Positions 44,921 to 55,357 of a stretch of 64,000 bases of DNA are shown here, in pieces. The position numbers and the translations under genes were made by a program. The DNA is from Tridacna crocea. Its lineage: Eukaryota > Mollusca > Bivalvia > Cardiida > Cardiidae. A model generated the notes under the pieces. That model ran no database searches. It was not told the origin of the DNA and was given only the letters and a program-made list of their open reading frames with translations. Positions within the stretch are counted from its first letter, which is position 1. Every line of letters begins with the position of its first letter. The stretch spans positions 7,545,001-7,609,000 of the forward strand of contig OX031063.1 of NCBI GenBank assembly GCA_943736015.1, written 5' to 3'.

Positions 44921-45534
44921 CTGAAATAAGCAAAATAATATCAATAAGACTTATGCTAGTATAAATGTAGTATGCTGGTCTATCCCAGAAGTAGATTTGA
45001 ATGTATAACTTGTGTTTGTATGTTGCTTTCTCTTCCTAAAATGTTTTCCTTGCTTTAGAAAAACAGCATTCTTCCTTTCCTCTGAATGATTATACATTGA
45101 GTAAATTATCATGTTTCAAACCTTAAAAGAAGCTAGCTTGTATAGTTACAGCCACAGGTTTTCCCATATAATCATATCTATGAAACCATGTTCAGCAGTA
45201 AGCAAGGAAAGAATCCTGTCTCACAGATTATCAGCCTAACAATCCCCAGAAAGAAATATGCAGAAGTGGAGATTCTAACCAGCACTCCCTGGTATAAAAG
45301 CCTGTTTAGCTACCAGACTACAGTGTTCATATGTAACTTACTTAAAACTTAAAAACATATATATCCAAAAACAAGGTTTTAGAACCATTTTTGAAACCAC
45401 CAAGCAGTAAAGGTTTGTCTTGACTCCCAATTTGTAACTGCCAATCCGCAAATCACAACGTTAGAAAATCAACTTAACTATGTGTATGGAAATTTATTAA
45501 ATCTTATTCTTGAAAATTCATAATTATTTAGCCC

Positions 45535-45769
45535 TTAACTCTTTACCAAACGACAATATTTCAGACTGGTCCAAATTGAAAACATTTGCAGACGACAAAT
45601 ATAAGTGCCCAAAAATTTGAAAATTTGTTTTGTGAAAGGTAGAAAACATTGTGGGAAATGGAGAAAATGCTGGTTACCAGCATTTTCTCCTTTCCCCACA
45701 ATGTTTTCTAGAGGCTTTTTTCTCAGGGGCGTCAAAAATACCGGTAAGGATCGTGTGGTAATGCGTTAA
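45535..45769 (+). mobile_element. MITE A, complete, between 38-bp direct repeats
   Basis: TTAACTCTTTACCAAACGAC start and good core (GTGGGAAATGGAG with CTCCTTTCCCCAC). Unlike others, the 38 bp outside it (45497-45534) is repeated directly after it (45766-45803). Confidence 0.92.
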
Positions 45770-45848
45770 ATCTTATTCTTGAAAATTTATAATTATTTAG
45801 CTCTTACGCCTATTGGTGTCCTTGTCAAGACATTTAAAAACTGGTAAA

Positions 45849-46080
45849 ACTACCTCTCTACTAAACAAAAAGGATTCAAGCTGGTCTGAATTGAAAGCAT
45901 CTGCAGATGGCAAAATAATTGTGACTGGAAAATTGAAATTTATTGGAAAGAGATGAAAACATTGTGGGAAAAGCAGAAAATGCTGGTTACCAGCATTTTC
46001 TCCTTTTTCTACAATGTTTTCAAAGGCTTCTTTCTCAGGTTCATTTAAAAGTCAGGATTGTGTGTTCAAAGATCTAATGA
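45849..46080 (+). mobile_element. MITE A, ends worn
   Basis: Core GCTGGTTACCAGC with GGGAAAAGCAG and CTCCTTTTTCTAC; both TTAA lost. Confidence 0.82.
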
Positions 46081-46082
46081 AA

Positions 46083-46311
46083 TTAACTCATTACCAAACG
46101 ACAATATTTTAGACTGGTTCAAATTGAAAGCATTTGCAGACGACAAAATAAAAGTGGATGAAAATTTGAAATTTGTTTTGTGAAAGGTAGAAAACATTGT
46201 GGGAAAAGGAGAAAATGCTGGTTACCAGCATTTTCTCCTTTTCCCACAATGTTTTCTAAAGTTATCTTTCTCAGGGGCGTCAAAAGTCAGGATTGTGTGG
46301 TAATGGGTTAA
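46083..46311 (+). mobile_element. MITE A, complete
   Basis: TTAACTCATTACCAAACGAC start, perfect core arms, TTAA end. Confidence 0.94.
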
Positions 46312-46513
46312 TCACCACTCTCTACTAACTAAACTGTCAGAGTACGAATTGTGCAGACAGCATTTTGTTGTAACTACAAAAATCATGCATTTCCAGTGTA
46401 ATGCAGTTTTCTAGATAACAACGATTCACTCAGTAAAACATACAAGTAAAACAAAAGGAAAATCATGTTCATTGCCCAATAAATTTCTAATTGAATGTCA
46501 ATTTATTCTAAAA

Positions 46514-46865
46514 TTAACCCTTTACTGAACAATCTGTTATTTAGATACCCTGAGGACAGAAACTCCTAAAAAGAATTTAACCCTTTACCCCATTAGGCAT
46601 TTCTATGGTATCTCTAATTAACCCTAAATAACAGCAAGGATGAAGCCGTTTCTTATGTGTATATGACACCTTTTGATAGCATAGAAAACATTGTGGCAAA
46701 AGGTGAAATTGCTCGTCACGAGCAATTTCACCTTTTGCCGCAATGTTTTCCAAAAGCCCCTACAATATGCGTAAAAATGAGTATCTATGGAGTAAAGGGT
46801 TAAGGAAGTAAGAAAATGGTCGTTAAAAGCATTTTCTCACAATTTTTTCTTTCTTTCAAACATGA
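46514..46865 (-). mobile_element. MITE A interrupted by MITE C
   Basis: Left piece TTAACCCTTTACTGAACAAT up to 46577, right piece from 46803 with AAAGCATTTTCTCAC. Between them is a complete C element inserted at TTAA. Confidence 0.75.
46577..46803 (+). mobile_element. MITE C, complete
   Basis: TTAACCCTTTACCCCATTAG start, core AAATTGCTCGTCACGAGC, end TGAGTATCTATGGAGTAAAG then GGTTAA. Confidence 0.93.
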
Positions 46866-47090
46866 ACTCTTTACCAAATGACAAAATTTTGGACTAGACG
46901 AAACTGAAAGCATTTGCAGATGACAAAGTAAATGTAGCTCAAATGATGATTTCCTCCATAAATGTGGTAGAAAACACAGTGGGAATAGGACAAAATGATT
47001 GTTACCAGCATTTTCTCTTTCTCCTTCAATGTTTTCAAAAGGCTTCTAGCACAGGGTCCTTAATTGCAAGACAGTGTGGTAAAGGGTTAA
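46863..47090 (+). mobile_element. MITE A, diverged core
   Basis: TGAACTCTTTACCAAATGAC start; core has GGAATAGGACAAAATGATTG and CTCTTTCTCCTTC changes; TTAA end. Confidence 0.85.
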
Positions 47091-47115
47091 CTCCCTCATT
47101 TGAGAGACATTTTAT

Positions 47116-47343
47116 TTAACTCTTTACCACAAGAGAAAATTTTAGACTGGTCCAAATTGAAAGCATTTGCAGATGACAAAATAAAGGTGACTCAAAAATA
47201 GAAATTTGTTCTGGTGAGGATAGAAAACACTGTGGGAAAAGGAGAAAATGCTGGTTACCAGCATTTTCTCCTTTTCCCACAGTGTTTTCAAAAGGCTTCT
47301 TTCTCAGGGGCGTCAAAAGTAGGGATTGTGTGGTAAGGGTTAA
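47116..47343 (+). mobile_element. MITE A, complete, perfect 33-bp core arms
   Basis: Arms 47223-47255 and 47257-47289 are exact complements with the CACTGTGGG/CCCACAGTG variant on both sides. A 60-bp remnant of another copy follows to 47404. Confidence 0.95.
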
Positions 47344-47436
47344 AGTCTGATTATGCACATAATTTGGACAAATCTAAAATTTTGTCGTCCGGTAAAAGAG
47401 TTAACTTCTTCTGTTCATTCAGACTTGTTTCTTTAT

Positions 47437-47663
47437 TCAACCCATTACCACACAATCCCGACTTTTAACACCCCTGTAAAAGAAACCTTTTGAAAACATT
47501 GTGGGAAAAAGAGAAAATGCTGGTAACCAGCATTTTCTCCATTTCCCACATTGTTTTCTTCCCTCTCTGAAACAAATTTCCATTCTTTAGTCATTCATTT
47601 TGTCATCTGCAAATGCTTTCAATTTGGACCAGTCTAAAATTTGGTCGTTTGGTAAAGAGTGAA
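47437..47663 (-). mobile_element. MITE A, complete
   Basis: TCAACCCATTACCACACAAT start, core GCTGGTAACCAGC, end GGTAAAGAGTGAA. Confidence 0.9.
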
Positions 47664-47875
47664 TGAAAAAAACTTTTGAGCGATTGAAAGAAAAGCACAT
47701 ACATGTGACAGTTCAACGTGGTTCAAATGCTGGGATTTCTTTATGAAAGGGCAGAAAACCTTGTGGAAAAAAAACAAAGTGCTGGTTTCCAGCTTTTTCT
47801 TCTTTTCCTACAATCAAAAAGCTTCTCTTTGAGGATCTTAACAACTCCACAGTTTGTTCAGCAAAAAGTTTAAGC
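47660..47875 (+). mobile_element. MITE, strongly diverged
   Basis: AACCTTGTGGAAAAAAAACA, GCTGGTTTCCAGC and TTCTTCTTTTCCTACAATC preserve the core outline only. Confidence 0.6.
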
Positions 47876-48318
47876 ATCATGAATCCATGCAAAGAAAACT
47901 AAAACAACAAAAGAGAAAAAAAAATATGTGAGTTGACAGATGGGTTTGTTTTGTGAGTTCACTTCGACATCTAAAGCAGGATTTTAGGGAACATGCAGCC
48001 CTTAAGGACTTACCCCCTTTTTTTGGAATTATCAAAGAAAAGATCTGTGAACACTATACATAGCACTGATAGAAAATGGCTGAAACAAAATCAAAGTACT
48101 TCTGGTACTAATTGTTTCAATATACTAAATAAATAGTAGGTTGTCAATGTGAACATGGCTTTATGCTACTGGTACTTTAAGCAGTTTCTTTTCTCAAAGA
48201 TTTTAAAAGGAAGAGAAAAATTTTCTGAAAACAAATCTATCACCATCATAACTGAGCCATAATTGATTGGTTTGATTGGTTGTTTGGTTGGTTGACTGAT
48301 TGCTTTCTTTACACCAAC

Positions 48319-48543
48319 TTAACTCTTTATCACACAACAAAATTTTAGACAGATCCAAATTGAAAGACATAATGAAAGTGACTGAAACTTTGAATTTCTT
48401 TTCTTTGGAAGGGTAGAAAACGTTGTGGGAAAAGGAGAAAATGCTGGGTTACCATAATCTTCTTCTTTTCCCACAGCGTTTTTGATAAAAGGCTTCCTTC
48501 CTTGTACTGTCAAAAGTCAGGATTGTGTTGTAAAGGGTTAAAT
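48319..48543 (+). mobile_element. MITE A, complete
   Basis: TTAACTCTTTATCACACAAC start, core with a mismatched loop (GGGTTACCATAATC), TTAA end. Confidence 0.87.
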
Positions 48544-48639
48544 ATTATTTCAGTCAGACATGGGTTATGAAAGATTCAGCAATACAAAGGAATATTTATC
48601 TTTTACATCAATTAAGTTTTGCATGAGCCAATCTGAGTC

Positions 48640-48750
48640 AATGTTTTCCAACCTTTCAAAAACAAGTGTCATCATTTGAACCACATTTAATCTGTTGTCT
48701 GCAAACCCATTTAGTATTAAAGAAAATGTCATTCAATTAAAGGTTAAATG
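48640..48750 (-). mobile_element. MITE right-half remnant near exon 3 of protocadherin 2
   Basis: CAATGTTTTCCAACCTTTC and TGTTGTCTGCAAACCCATTT arms. It ends about 95 bp from the exon. Confidence 0.6.
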
Positions 48751-48845
48751 TTTTGTTCCTGGTAGCATACTTGTACATGTATGTATAAAATAAGACATTA
48801 TCAAATTGATTCCTACACTGTACAAGGACAAGAACAAATACCCAC

Positions 48846-48987
48846 CATTGTCACTAAGCGGATGGCCTCTGTTACTATGGATATCTTCTTCACTACCGCC
48901 CCGCCCACTGTCACTGGTTGTCTCGTGTGACGTTTCACTATGATTGTCATCTGCCTTTTTATACACTGCCATCATGACTTTTTTATT
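48846..48987 (-). CDS. Protocadherin 2, exon 3 (cytoplasmic DSG-rich motif)
   Basis: Exon of 142 nt after a tgatttttcag acceptor, entered in phase 0 and left in phase 1 at AATG|gtgggt. It encodes NKKVMMAVYKKADDNHSETS, then HETTSDSGRGGSEEDIHSN and RGHPLSDN. It aligns with exon 2 of protocadherin 1 (TRDSGQGGSDLD) at the same intron phases, which supports both models. The alternative downstream GT (GGTGG|gtattt) would give the wrong phase for the next exon. Confidence 0.85.
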
Positions 48988-49185
48988 CTGAAAAATCAAC
49001 AGAATGGAATCAGTTGAAGTAAACTGTCCACTGTCAACAATTCAAGTCTCAGAAACACTGAAAATCCTGGTAATCGAATTCATAGTGGACAAATCTTTCT
49101 GTTGTACATTTAAAATCAACAAGAACCATTTCAATGTGTAAAACTGCTATGGGCTATGTCTCCTTTAGCCAAAATTATGATTTAT

Positions 49186-49640
49186 TGATTGAATCGCATT
49201 GGAGTTTAAAACTGCTTAACTAATTACCAAACAACAACATTTTTGGCTTGTCCGAATCGAAAGCATTTGCAGACTACAAAATAAAAGTGATTGAAAATTT
49301 GAAATTTGTTTTGTGAAGAGTAGAAAACACTGCGGGAAAAGGAGAAAATGCTGGTAGCATTTTCTAAATGCTACTTTCTCAGGGTCGTCAAAAGTACAGA
49401 TTATGTGGTAATGGGTTAAACAGCTAAGGTCATATCAGGCCGGTCAGTGCACCTATACTTCCTGGCTTTCTCACATGAGCACTGACACAACTTTCTTTCA
49501 AAGTCTCTTACCACTTTCTCACATACATCAGAATGTGAGAGGCAAAAATAACTGGAAAGAAAGTTTGCCTCCACCAGGTATCGAACTCACAACCATTGGA
49601 TCATAAGTCTGATACCCTAACCACTGAGCTTCCTGGGTAG
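49186..49640 (-). mobile_element. tRNA-derived SINE, type G, interrupted by a MITE
   Basis: SINE parts at 49186-49215 and 49420-49640 surround a complete MITE (49216-49419). The head is well kept (CAGGTATCGAACTCACAACC, then CCTAACCACTGAGCTTCCTG, the tRNA A-box complement). The paralogous copy at 14.5 kb shows the unoccupied TTAA. Confidence 0.75.
49216..49419 (+). mobile_element. MITE A, complete, inside a SINE
   Basis: TTAACTAATTACCAAACAAC start and TTAA end; the right core arm is shortened to GGTAGCATTTTC. The host SINE gives an empty-site comparison. Confidence 0.92.
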
Positions 49641-49684
49641 GCCATTGTTTTTGAAAAAGGTCTTCTTTAAGACAGAAGAAATCA

Positions 49685-49888
49685 GGGTCCATATTCACCA
49701 ACTATTCTTAAGAACGTTTATGCAAAGTCTTGTTCTTCAGAATTTTCTCAATGTGAAAGTAACAGAACTTCTGATTGGCAAAACCATAGGTGGTTTACCC
49801 AATCAGAAGTTCTGTTACTTTCACTGTCAGAAAATCTTAGAGAACAAAACAAAGAACTTTCATAAGAATGGTTAGTGAATATGAACCC
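49685..49888. mobile_element. Hairpin MITE, family F
   Basis: The best-preserved copy: GGGTCCATATTCACCAAC at the left, GTGAATATGAACCC at the right, and long complementary arms meeting at AACCATAGGTGGTTTA. It is within intron 2 of protocadherin 2. Confidence 0.75.
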
Positions 49889-50405
49889 AGGAGGTGAAGG
49901 GCCCACTGAGATATTTTTTGCTACTTTGAAAGTTACATGGTAAGATGATTAATGACCCTCTAGTATCTGGAAACAATCCCTTCTTAACAACTCTCTTCAA
50001 ACAAAATATCTCTAGAACCCTTTTCTACACATCAGATATCTCAACACAACCTATCAAAGCCTCAAAAACCAGTCATATATGACAAAACTTGCTGAAATTA
50101 ATGATTTCTTCAATCAATCACAATTTCCTTTGGACTATATAAGTTCCATCATCTTGTCTTTTTTATTATTCTAATTTACCAAGCAATCTAAGTTTGGTGC
50201 AGTCCATTTTCTTTGAAGGGTAAACACCATTTTTTTGTCATGAAGAGATGTCAATCTAACTTCATTATTGCCATTATTTCAAGCTTAATTCCTGTCAGTG
50301 ACAACACTCAAGATTGATGGCGATTTGATTGCCGATTCCTTGAAATTATTTAAAATAAACATGTGGCCATCTCTGATCCTTTACTAAATAATGCGAGTTT
50401 ACCAC

Positions 50406-50634
50406 TTAACCCTTTACCACACGACAAAATTTTAGACTGGTTCAAATTGAGAGCATTTGCAGACGACAAAATAAAGGTGACTGAAAAATTGAAATTTGTT
50501 CTGGGAAGAGTAGAAAACACTGTGGGAAAAGGAGAAAATGCTGGTTACCAGCATTTTCTCCTTTTCCTACAGTGTTTTCAAAAGGTTTTTTTCTCAGGGG
50601 CGTCAAAAGTAGGGATTGTGTGGTAATGGGTTAA
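50406..50634 (+). mobile_element. MITE A, complete
   Basis: TTAACCCTTTACCACACGAC start, core with a single mismatch, TTAA end. Confidence 0.94.
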
Positions 50635-51008
50635 TAGAAAAAGACTTCTGAAAACATGAATGAGCATTTTCTCCATTTCCTAAACTGTCTTCAACCTTGT
50701 TTATAAATACAATGTGCCACACATATTTTGTTGCTTGCAAATGCTTCCAGTTTAGACAAGTTGAAACGTTTTTTATCTAATAATTGATCTTTCACCACAC
50801 ATCCTGACTATTTAAACAACTAAGATGACGAAGTCCTTGGAAAACCTTTTGAGAAAAGGAGAAAATGCCGGTGACCAGCATTTCTTCTCCAACATCAATG
50901 TTTTCTTCACTTTAAAAAGATACTTTTTACATTTCTGGCAATTTATTTTGTCATCAGTGACTGTATTCAATTTTAAACAAGTCTATATTAGACATCATGG
51001 AAAGAGTT
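50631..51008 (-). mobile_element. Two eroded MITE A copies
   Basis: The first keeps AGCATTTTCTCCATTTCC and TTGCTTGCAAATGCTTCC. The second (from about 50787) keeps GAGAAAAGGAGAAAATGCCG and a worn right arm. Confidence 0.65.
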
Positions 51009-51221
51009 AGAGCTGTTTGCTTAGGACTCCACCTTTCCCTCTGCCTTGTTTTTATTGACTTCCCTAATGAATAATTCATTTTCACAAAGTCACATGACCT
51101 GTTCCAAATCACATTCAGCAAACATCTCCCCAACGTTTATCTTTACTCTTCTACTTTAGACCGGAAAAAACCTCAATAGGGGTACTAGGAATTACAATAA
51201 CCAAACAATGTCTGATTTTAA

Positions 51222-51520
51222 ACCTTAACCATTCACCAAACAACAAAACTTTAAACCTGTCCAAATTGAAACCAATTTTTGCAACCAGCGTTTTCTCTAC
51301 TTCTCACATTATTTTGTATCCTATAACAGAGAAAATTCTTTAGTTGGGCCACACTGTTGTTCTCTACACATGCTGTCCAAATTCAACAACTAGCATTTCA
51401 TCCTTTACCCACAATGTTTTCTACCCTATCCAGTAACTTTGGTTCGTTTGCACCACTTTTGAATTTGTCTTCTATAGAAGCTTTCACTTTCAACAAGAAG
51501 AAAATTTGTAGACTAGTATA
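51222..51520. mobile_element. Eroded MITE material next to exon 2 of protocadherin 2
   Basis: TTAACCATTCACCAAACAAC then scattered core bits (ACCAGCGTTTTCTC, ACAATGTTTTCTACCC), probably two copies. It ends about 45 bp from the exon donor. Confidence 0.6.
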
Positions 51521-51564
51521 GAGTTCGAAAATATCTAAGTCAAGTATCTCACAATGCACCTCAC

Positions 51565-51744
51565 CTCTTCTTCCTGGACTGGTTGTAGCCAGAGTCTGTC
51601 TGATCTACAATTCTCCATTTGTTGTAGTGCTAACTGTAATTGACTTTGTGTTAGACTGGGCAACTCTTTCTCGTTGTAAAGATCTGACTTGCTGATGTCC
51701 GAACATGTCAATGTATTGTTGCATAGCCACGTAGATTGACTCTC
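51565..51744 (-). CDS. Protocadherin 2, exon 2 (cytoplasmic, absent from the paralogue)
   Basis: Predicted 60-codon exon, bounded by an acceptor cctctattgcag and a donor GAAGAG|gtgagg, phase 0 on both sides. It reads ESQSTWLCNNTLTCSDISKS, then DLYNEKELPSLTQSQLQLAL and a Q/E-rich end finishing QPVQEEE. No equivalent exon was found in the 3.9-kb intron of protocadherin 1, so it may be an optional cassette. Skipping it would keep the frame. Support is the open frame, the splice sites and the phase. There is no domain match I recognise. Confidence 0.68.
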
Positions 51745-52194
51745 CTGCAATAGAGGGGAAAAATTTGAATAAAAATGTCTTTGAGCATATACATGTACCT
51801 TGGTTCACCATTTTACTGAACAAAATAATTTTGGACCATTGAAAAAAGGCAAAAAAAAATTTGGAACTTAGAAAATACAACAAAGAGCACAAAATTTCTG
51901 GGCAATGAAAACACATTTTTCTCTAATACAATGTTCAGGGAAAAGATACCAAAAGTTCAATATTGTATTCAATACTCTATACTTTCAGAACAGGAAACAA
52001 AACTATGATATTTTTATGATACAAGCAAATACAAAAGTATATTTTTTTTTCCAAAATTTCATCCTAAAACTCGTAAGTTTTTCTCAACTAACACCTGCAA
52101 ACAGTTTCCTGTAACATAAGAGGAGTAGAGTAGCATTGTTAGGCAAGAAAATTGATTTGTGGATATTGTTGTAGACATCTATATTTTTACATTT

Positions 52195-52424
52195 TGACTC
52201 TCCATCAGACAACCAAATTCTGACTTGTCTATTTTGAAAACATTTGCAGATCCCTTCCTAAACCTGACTGAAATTATCAAATTTGTCTTTGAAAAGGGTT
52301 GAAAACATAGTGAGAATAGGAGAAAATGCTGGTTACCAGCATTTTCTCCTTTTCTCACTGTATTTTCAGGAGTCTTCCTACCATAAAATGGTAAAAAACA
52401 TCATACTGTTATGGAAAGGGTTAA
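52195..52424 (+). mobile_element. MITE D-like ends with A-type core
   Basis: Core GTGAGAATAGGAGAAAATGC and complement; right end GTTATGGAAAGGGTTAA. Confidence 0.78.
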
Positions 52425-52710
52425 ATGGGGAAGCATAGACATCAGACATCTTTGTTTTATAGCATCGACTTGGTTAACATTGTAAATCTTCTACTGTCCT
52501 CCCCTTATTTTATGAGCAACATTGTCAATTCTCAACAGATGTGATTTATACAAGCCCCCTCATATGTCAACCTTATAAGTGTTTGTTAACATTATTCTTA
52601 TCTTGAACTATTTAGTCTGCTTTAGTATCATAACAGTTCAAGTCCATTGGCTATTCAATAAATCCATTAATTTCTTTTTTTTTGCTTATTCATCAATAAA
52701 TTTGATCTTT

Positions 52711-52910
52711 TCAACTCTTTACCAAACAACAAAATATCAGACTGGTCCAAATTGAAAGCATGTACAGACTACAAAATAAAAGTGATTGGAAATCTGAAAT
52801 TTTTGGGGGGAAGGGAAGAAAACATGGTGGGAATAAAGAGAAAATGCTGGTTTTCAAAAGGCTTCTTTCTCAGGGTTGTTAAATGCAGGCACTGTGTGGT
52901 AAAGGGTTAA
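52711..52910 (+). mobile_element. MITE A, core right arm deleted
   Basis: TCAACTCTTTACCAAACAAC start; GCTGGTTTTCAAAAGGC junction; TTAA end abutting the gypsy relic. Confidence 0.85.
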
Positions 52911-53048
52911 GACTGTTATGTACATGCCCACTAATCCACATATAACATTGTTTACAAGTCGCTGGAACGTTGCAGGAGAATTTTTCATCCCAAACGGCAT
53001 AACTTTGTACTGGTACAGACCGTTTGGAGTAGCAAAGGCTGAAGTCTG
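52911..53048 (-). pseudogene. Ty3/gypsy reverse-transcriptase fragment
   Basis: Short relic translating on the minus strand as TSAFATPNGLYQYKVMPFGM then KNSPATFQRLVNNVICGLVG. This is the highly conserved RT segment just before the YLDD active site of Ty3/gypsy (Metaviridae-like) LTR elements. The YLDD itself is lost: the frame runs into a MITE on one side and a tRNA-type SINE on the other. It is a decayed fragment inside intron 1 of protocadherin 2. Confidence 0.85.
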
Positions 53049-53049
53049 T

Positions 53050-53180
53050 AACAAAGAAACAAATGAATAAATGCATGGCAGAAATAAGGGTCGGAGCGGG
53101 ATTCGAACTCCGAACTCCTGGACGCAAAGCCAATACCCTAACCACTGAGCCAAAGAGATATCTCTCTGACGCAGTGGCCA
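53050..53180 (-). mobile_element. tRNA-derived SINE next to the gypsy relic
   Basis: On the minus strand: TTTGGCTCAGTGGTTAGGGT (A box), then GGAGTTCGAATCCCGC (B box), and a body ending in ATTTGTTTCTTTGTTACAG. The last bases look like a splice acceptor facing the same way as protocadherin 2, so exonisation is conceivable but unsupported. Confidence 0.7.
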
Positions 53181-53321
53181 GGTATTGTATTTAAATCGGG
53201 AGTATGCCATGCAGGAAGGAGTGGACAATTTACCCAAAAGACATTTGCAACCTGGAAATAAGACCCAAATACTTGCAAATTCATGGTTGATTACCTCTAT
53301 GGTGTTTCAACAAAGTGGACA

Positions 53322-53385
53322 ATGAAGATCAGCTATCAGACGGCACATTTTTGGCAGTCTGATCTACACTCGCTGCTAAGGCCAC
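53322..53385. repeat. GATCAGACTGCAC hairpin, decayed
   Basis: TATCAGACGGCACATTTTTGGCAGTCTGATCTACACT shows the same plan, with substitutions. It lies directly before a MITE A copy. Confidence 0.5.
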
Positions 53386-53386
53386 T

Positions 53387-53546
53387 TTAACCCTTTACTA
53401 CACAATCCAGATTTCTAACAACCTTAAGAAAGAAAGTCTCTGATATATAGAACATATTTCAATTTATGAGGCACATTTGTTTTGTTGTCCATAAAATGCT
53501 TTTATTTTGGACCAGTCTTCAATTTTGTTGTTTGGTAAAGAGTTAA
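53387..53546 (-). mobile_element. MITE A, core deleted
   Basis: TTAA ends and both flanking arms present (ACTACACAATCC; ATTTTGGACCAGTC) but the hairpin is missing. Confidence 0.82.
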
Positions 53547-54710
53547 GGTCAAAATAGGGTCTTTCTCTTCTTGTCCAAAGGATAGAAATTACTCTTTAAA
53601 TTGTTGAAGAAATAAAATGCATGGTCAATAAAAGAGAGGATGGTATGCTGATGACCACTTGTAGAGCTATCAATAATAATTGAGATATCTTAAGTTTAAA
53701 CAGAATATATGAGATATTTGAATTTGAAAGAGTAAACATTTTGATAACTACTATTATTAACATATTCTTAATGTCTTAAAGGTTTTGACTGTGTTTAATT
53801 TATGATATATCAAATATTATACTTCTTCATGACCATCAGACAGACATTTATTATCAATAAATAACAATCATACTATCATAAACTGTAAAATTAAAAGTAG
53901 AACATCTGAACAGATTGACTCATGAGTAGAGGTTTAAACAGTTGAATCTTTTTATATCTTTTACTGAACATTAAACTGACATTAATAAACTCATTGAGAG
54001 GAATATTTTTTTTTTCCGTAACTGTACTTTATGGACTAAAGAACCTATGTGTTGTCTGCACATACCATATTCTTCGAAGATTCAAACCTGTCTGCATTGA
54101 AACATTACACCATCCTGTGTGTGACATAATTATATTAATTCGCTGCTAATAGAGTAGCAATTGAGAAAATGGCTGTAAACAATACATCTGTAGAAAAAGT
54201 AGCCTCCAAACATCTATCCGGTATTTCAAATGGAAAAAAAGGTTTCATGGAAAAAATTATGGAAGCTGACCATAATAACCTGATAGAGTGTAGAATTTAA
54301 ACAACACTTTTCTTTGACTTCACATTTTAGGAAATTCATGCTATTTCCTAATCATCCATGGGTAAATAAATTATCAAACTAAGACAAGAAAATGTAACAT
54401 TGTTTCTGGGTAAGTCAAAACTAAAAAGTAATTGGAATAATTGACTTTTTTTATATTTCTTAATTATTTAACAGTTGGATGTTTCATGTAAGTGTATGTA
54501 TAGCTATCAGAAAGTCAAGTTACCCTCCAATTAATTTACATTAATATTCATCAACATGAGAAGTGAACAATGAGTCTGCATGGCTGTTCAACATTTATTA
54601 CTCAATCAATGCTTCTGACCATTTATAACCCTTTATCAGGCAATCCTTTTTTAAAGGCCCAGTGTGAAATATCAAGCCAGGTGTCATAATACATTTAGAT
54701 TTAAATCATA
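53547..54710. other. Unannotated AT-rich DNA in intron 1 of protocadherin 2
   Basis: No MITE core or SINE head recognised. Confidence 0.4.
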
Positions 54711-54965
54711 CCATTTTAAAAGTATGGAAAATATTGTGGAGATGACAGTCTGTTGTTGTTATGTGATCAGGCCAAAATGTTAGTTGCAGAAAAATGAATT
54801 TTAAAATTAGGAAAAAAGTAAACAAAAGTTACAACTGTCTGGCTAGTTTCAACCTAGTTTTGAAATTAATTTCTGTCAGCAACTAACACTTGAAACGATT
54901 GTAAAATGACAGATTGTCATCTTCACAATAATTTCCATACTTTTAAATGGTATGATATTAATTCA
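54711..54965. mobile_element. Fold-back element with about 50-bp arms
   Basis: TCATACCATTTTAAAAGTATGG followed by a TGGAGATGACA region (54715-54763) is repeated in inverted form at 54910-54963. About 150 bp of AT-rich interior separates the arms. A MITE starts 8 bp further on. Unclassified. Confidence 0.55.
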
Positions 54966-54972
54966 AATTTGT

Positions 54973-55199
54973 TTAACCCTTTACTAAACGACAAATTTTA
55001 GACTATTGCACATTCAAAGAACCTGCAGACGGTAATTCAAACACCTGTTCTTACATGTTGCAGTTCTCTGATAAGGAAGAAAACATTGTGGAAAAAGGAG
55101 AAATTGCTTATTATAAGCAATTTCTCCTTTTCCCACAAGGTTTTAAAAGTCTTCTACATGAGGGTTGTATAAACAAGGGATTGTTTGGTAAAGGGTTAA
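54973..55199 (+). mobile_element. MITE A ends with GCTTATTATAAGC core
   Basis: TTAACCCTTTACTAAACGAC start, core AAATTGCTTATTATAAGC and complement, end TTTGGTAAAGGGTTAA. The core loop is like B/D but with symmetrical changes. Confidence 0.9.
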
Positions 55200-55357
55200 A
55201 CAACCACTTAATGTTTACATTTTGCCTTTACTGTTACTTTAACTACTGTAATAAAGAATAAAGCTGTTTTAAAAGAAATATGGAAAATTGCAGGAAAAAC
55301 CATGACAACCAGAACTTTATATTATTTCCCAGTTGCTGCCAAAACCTAACACAAACA

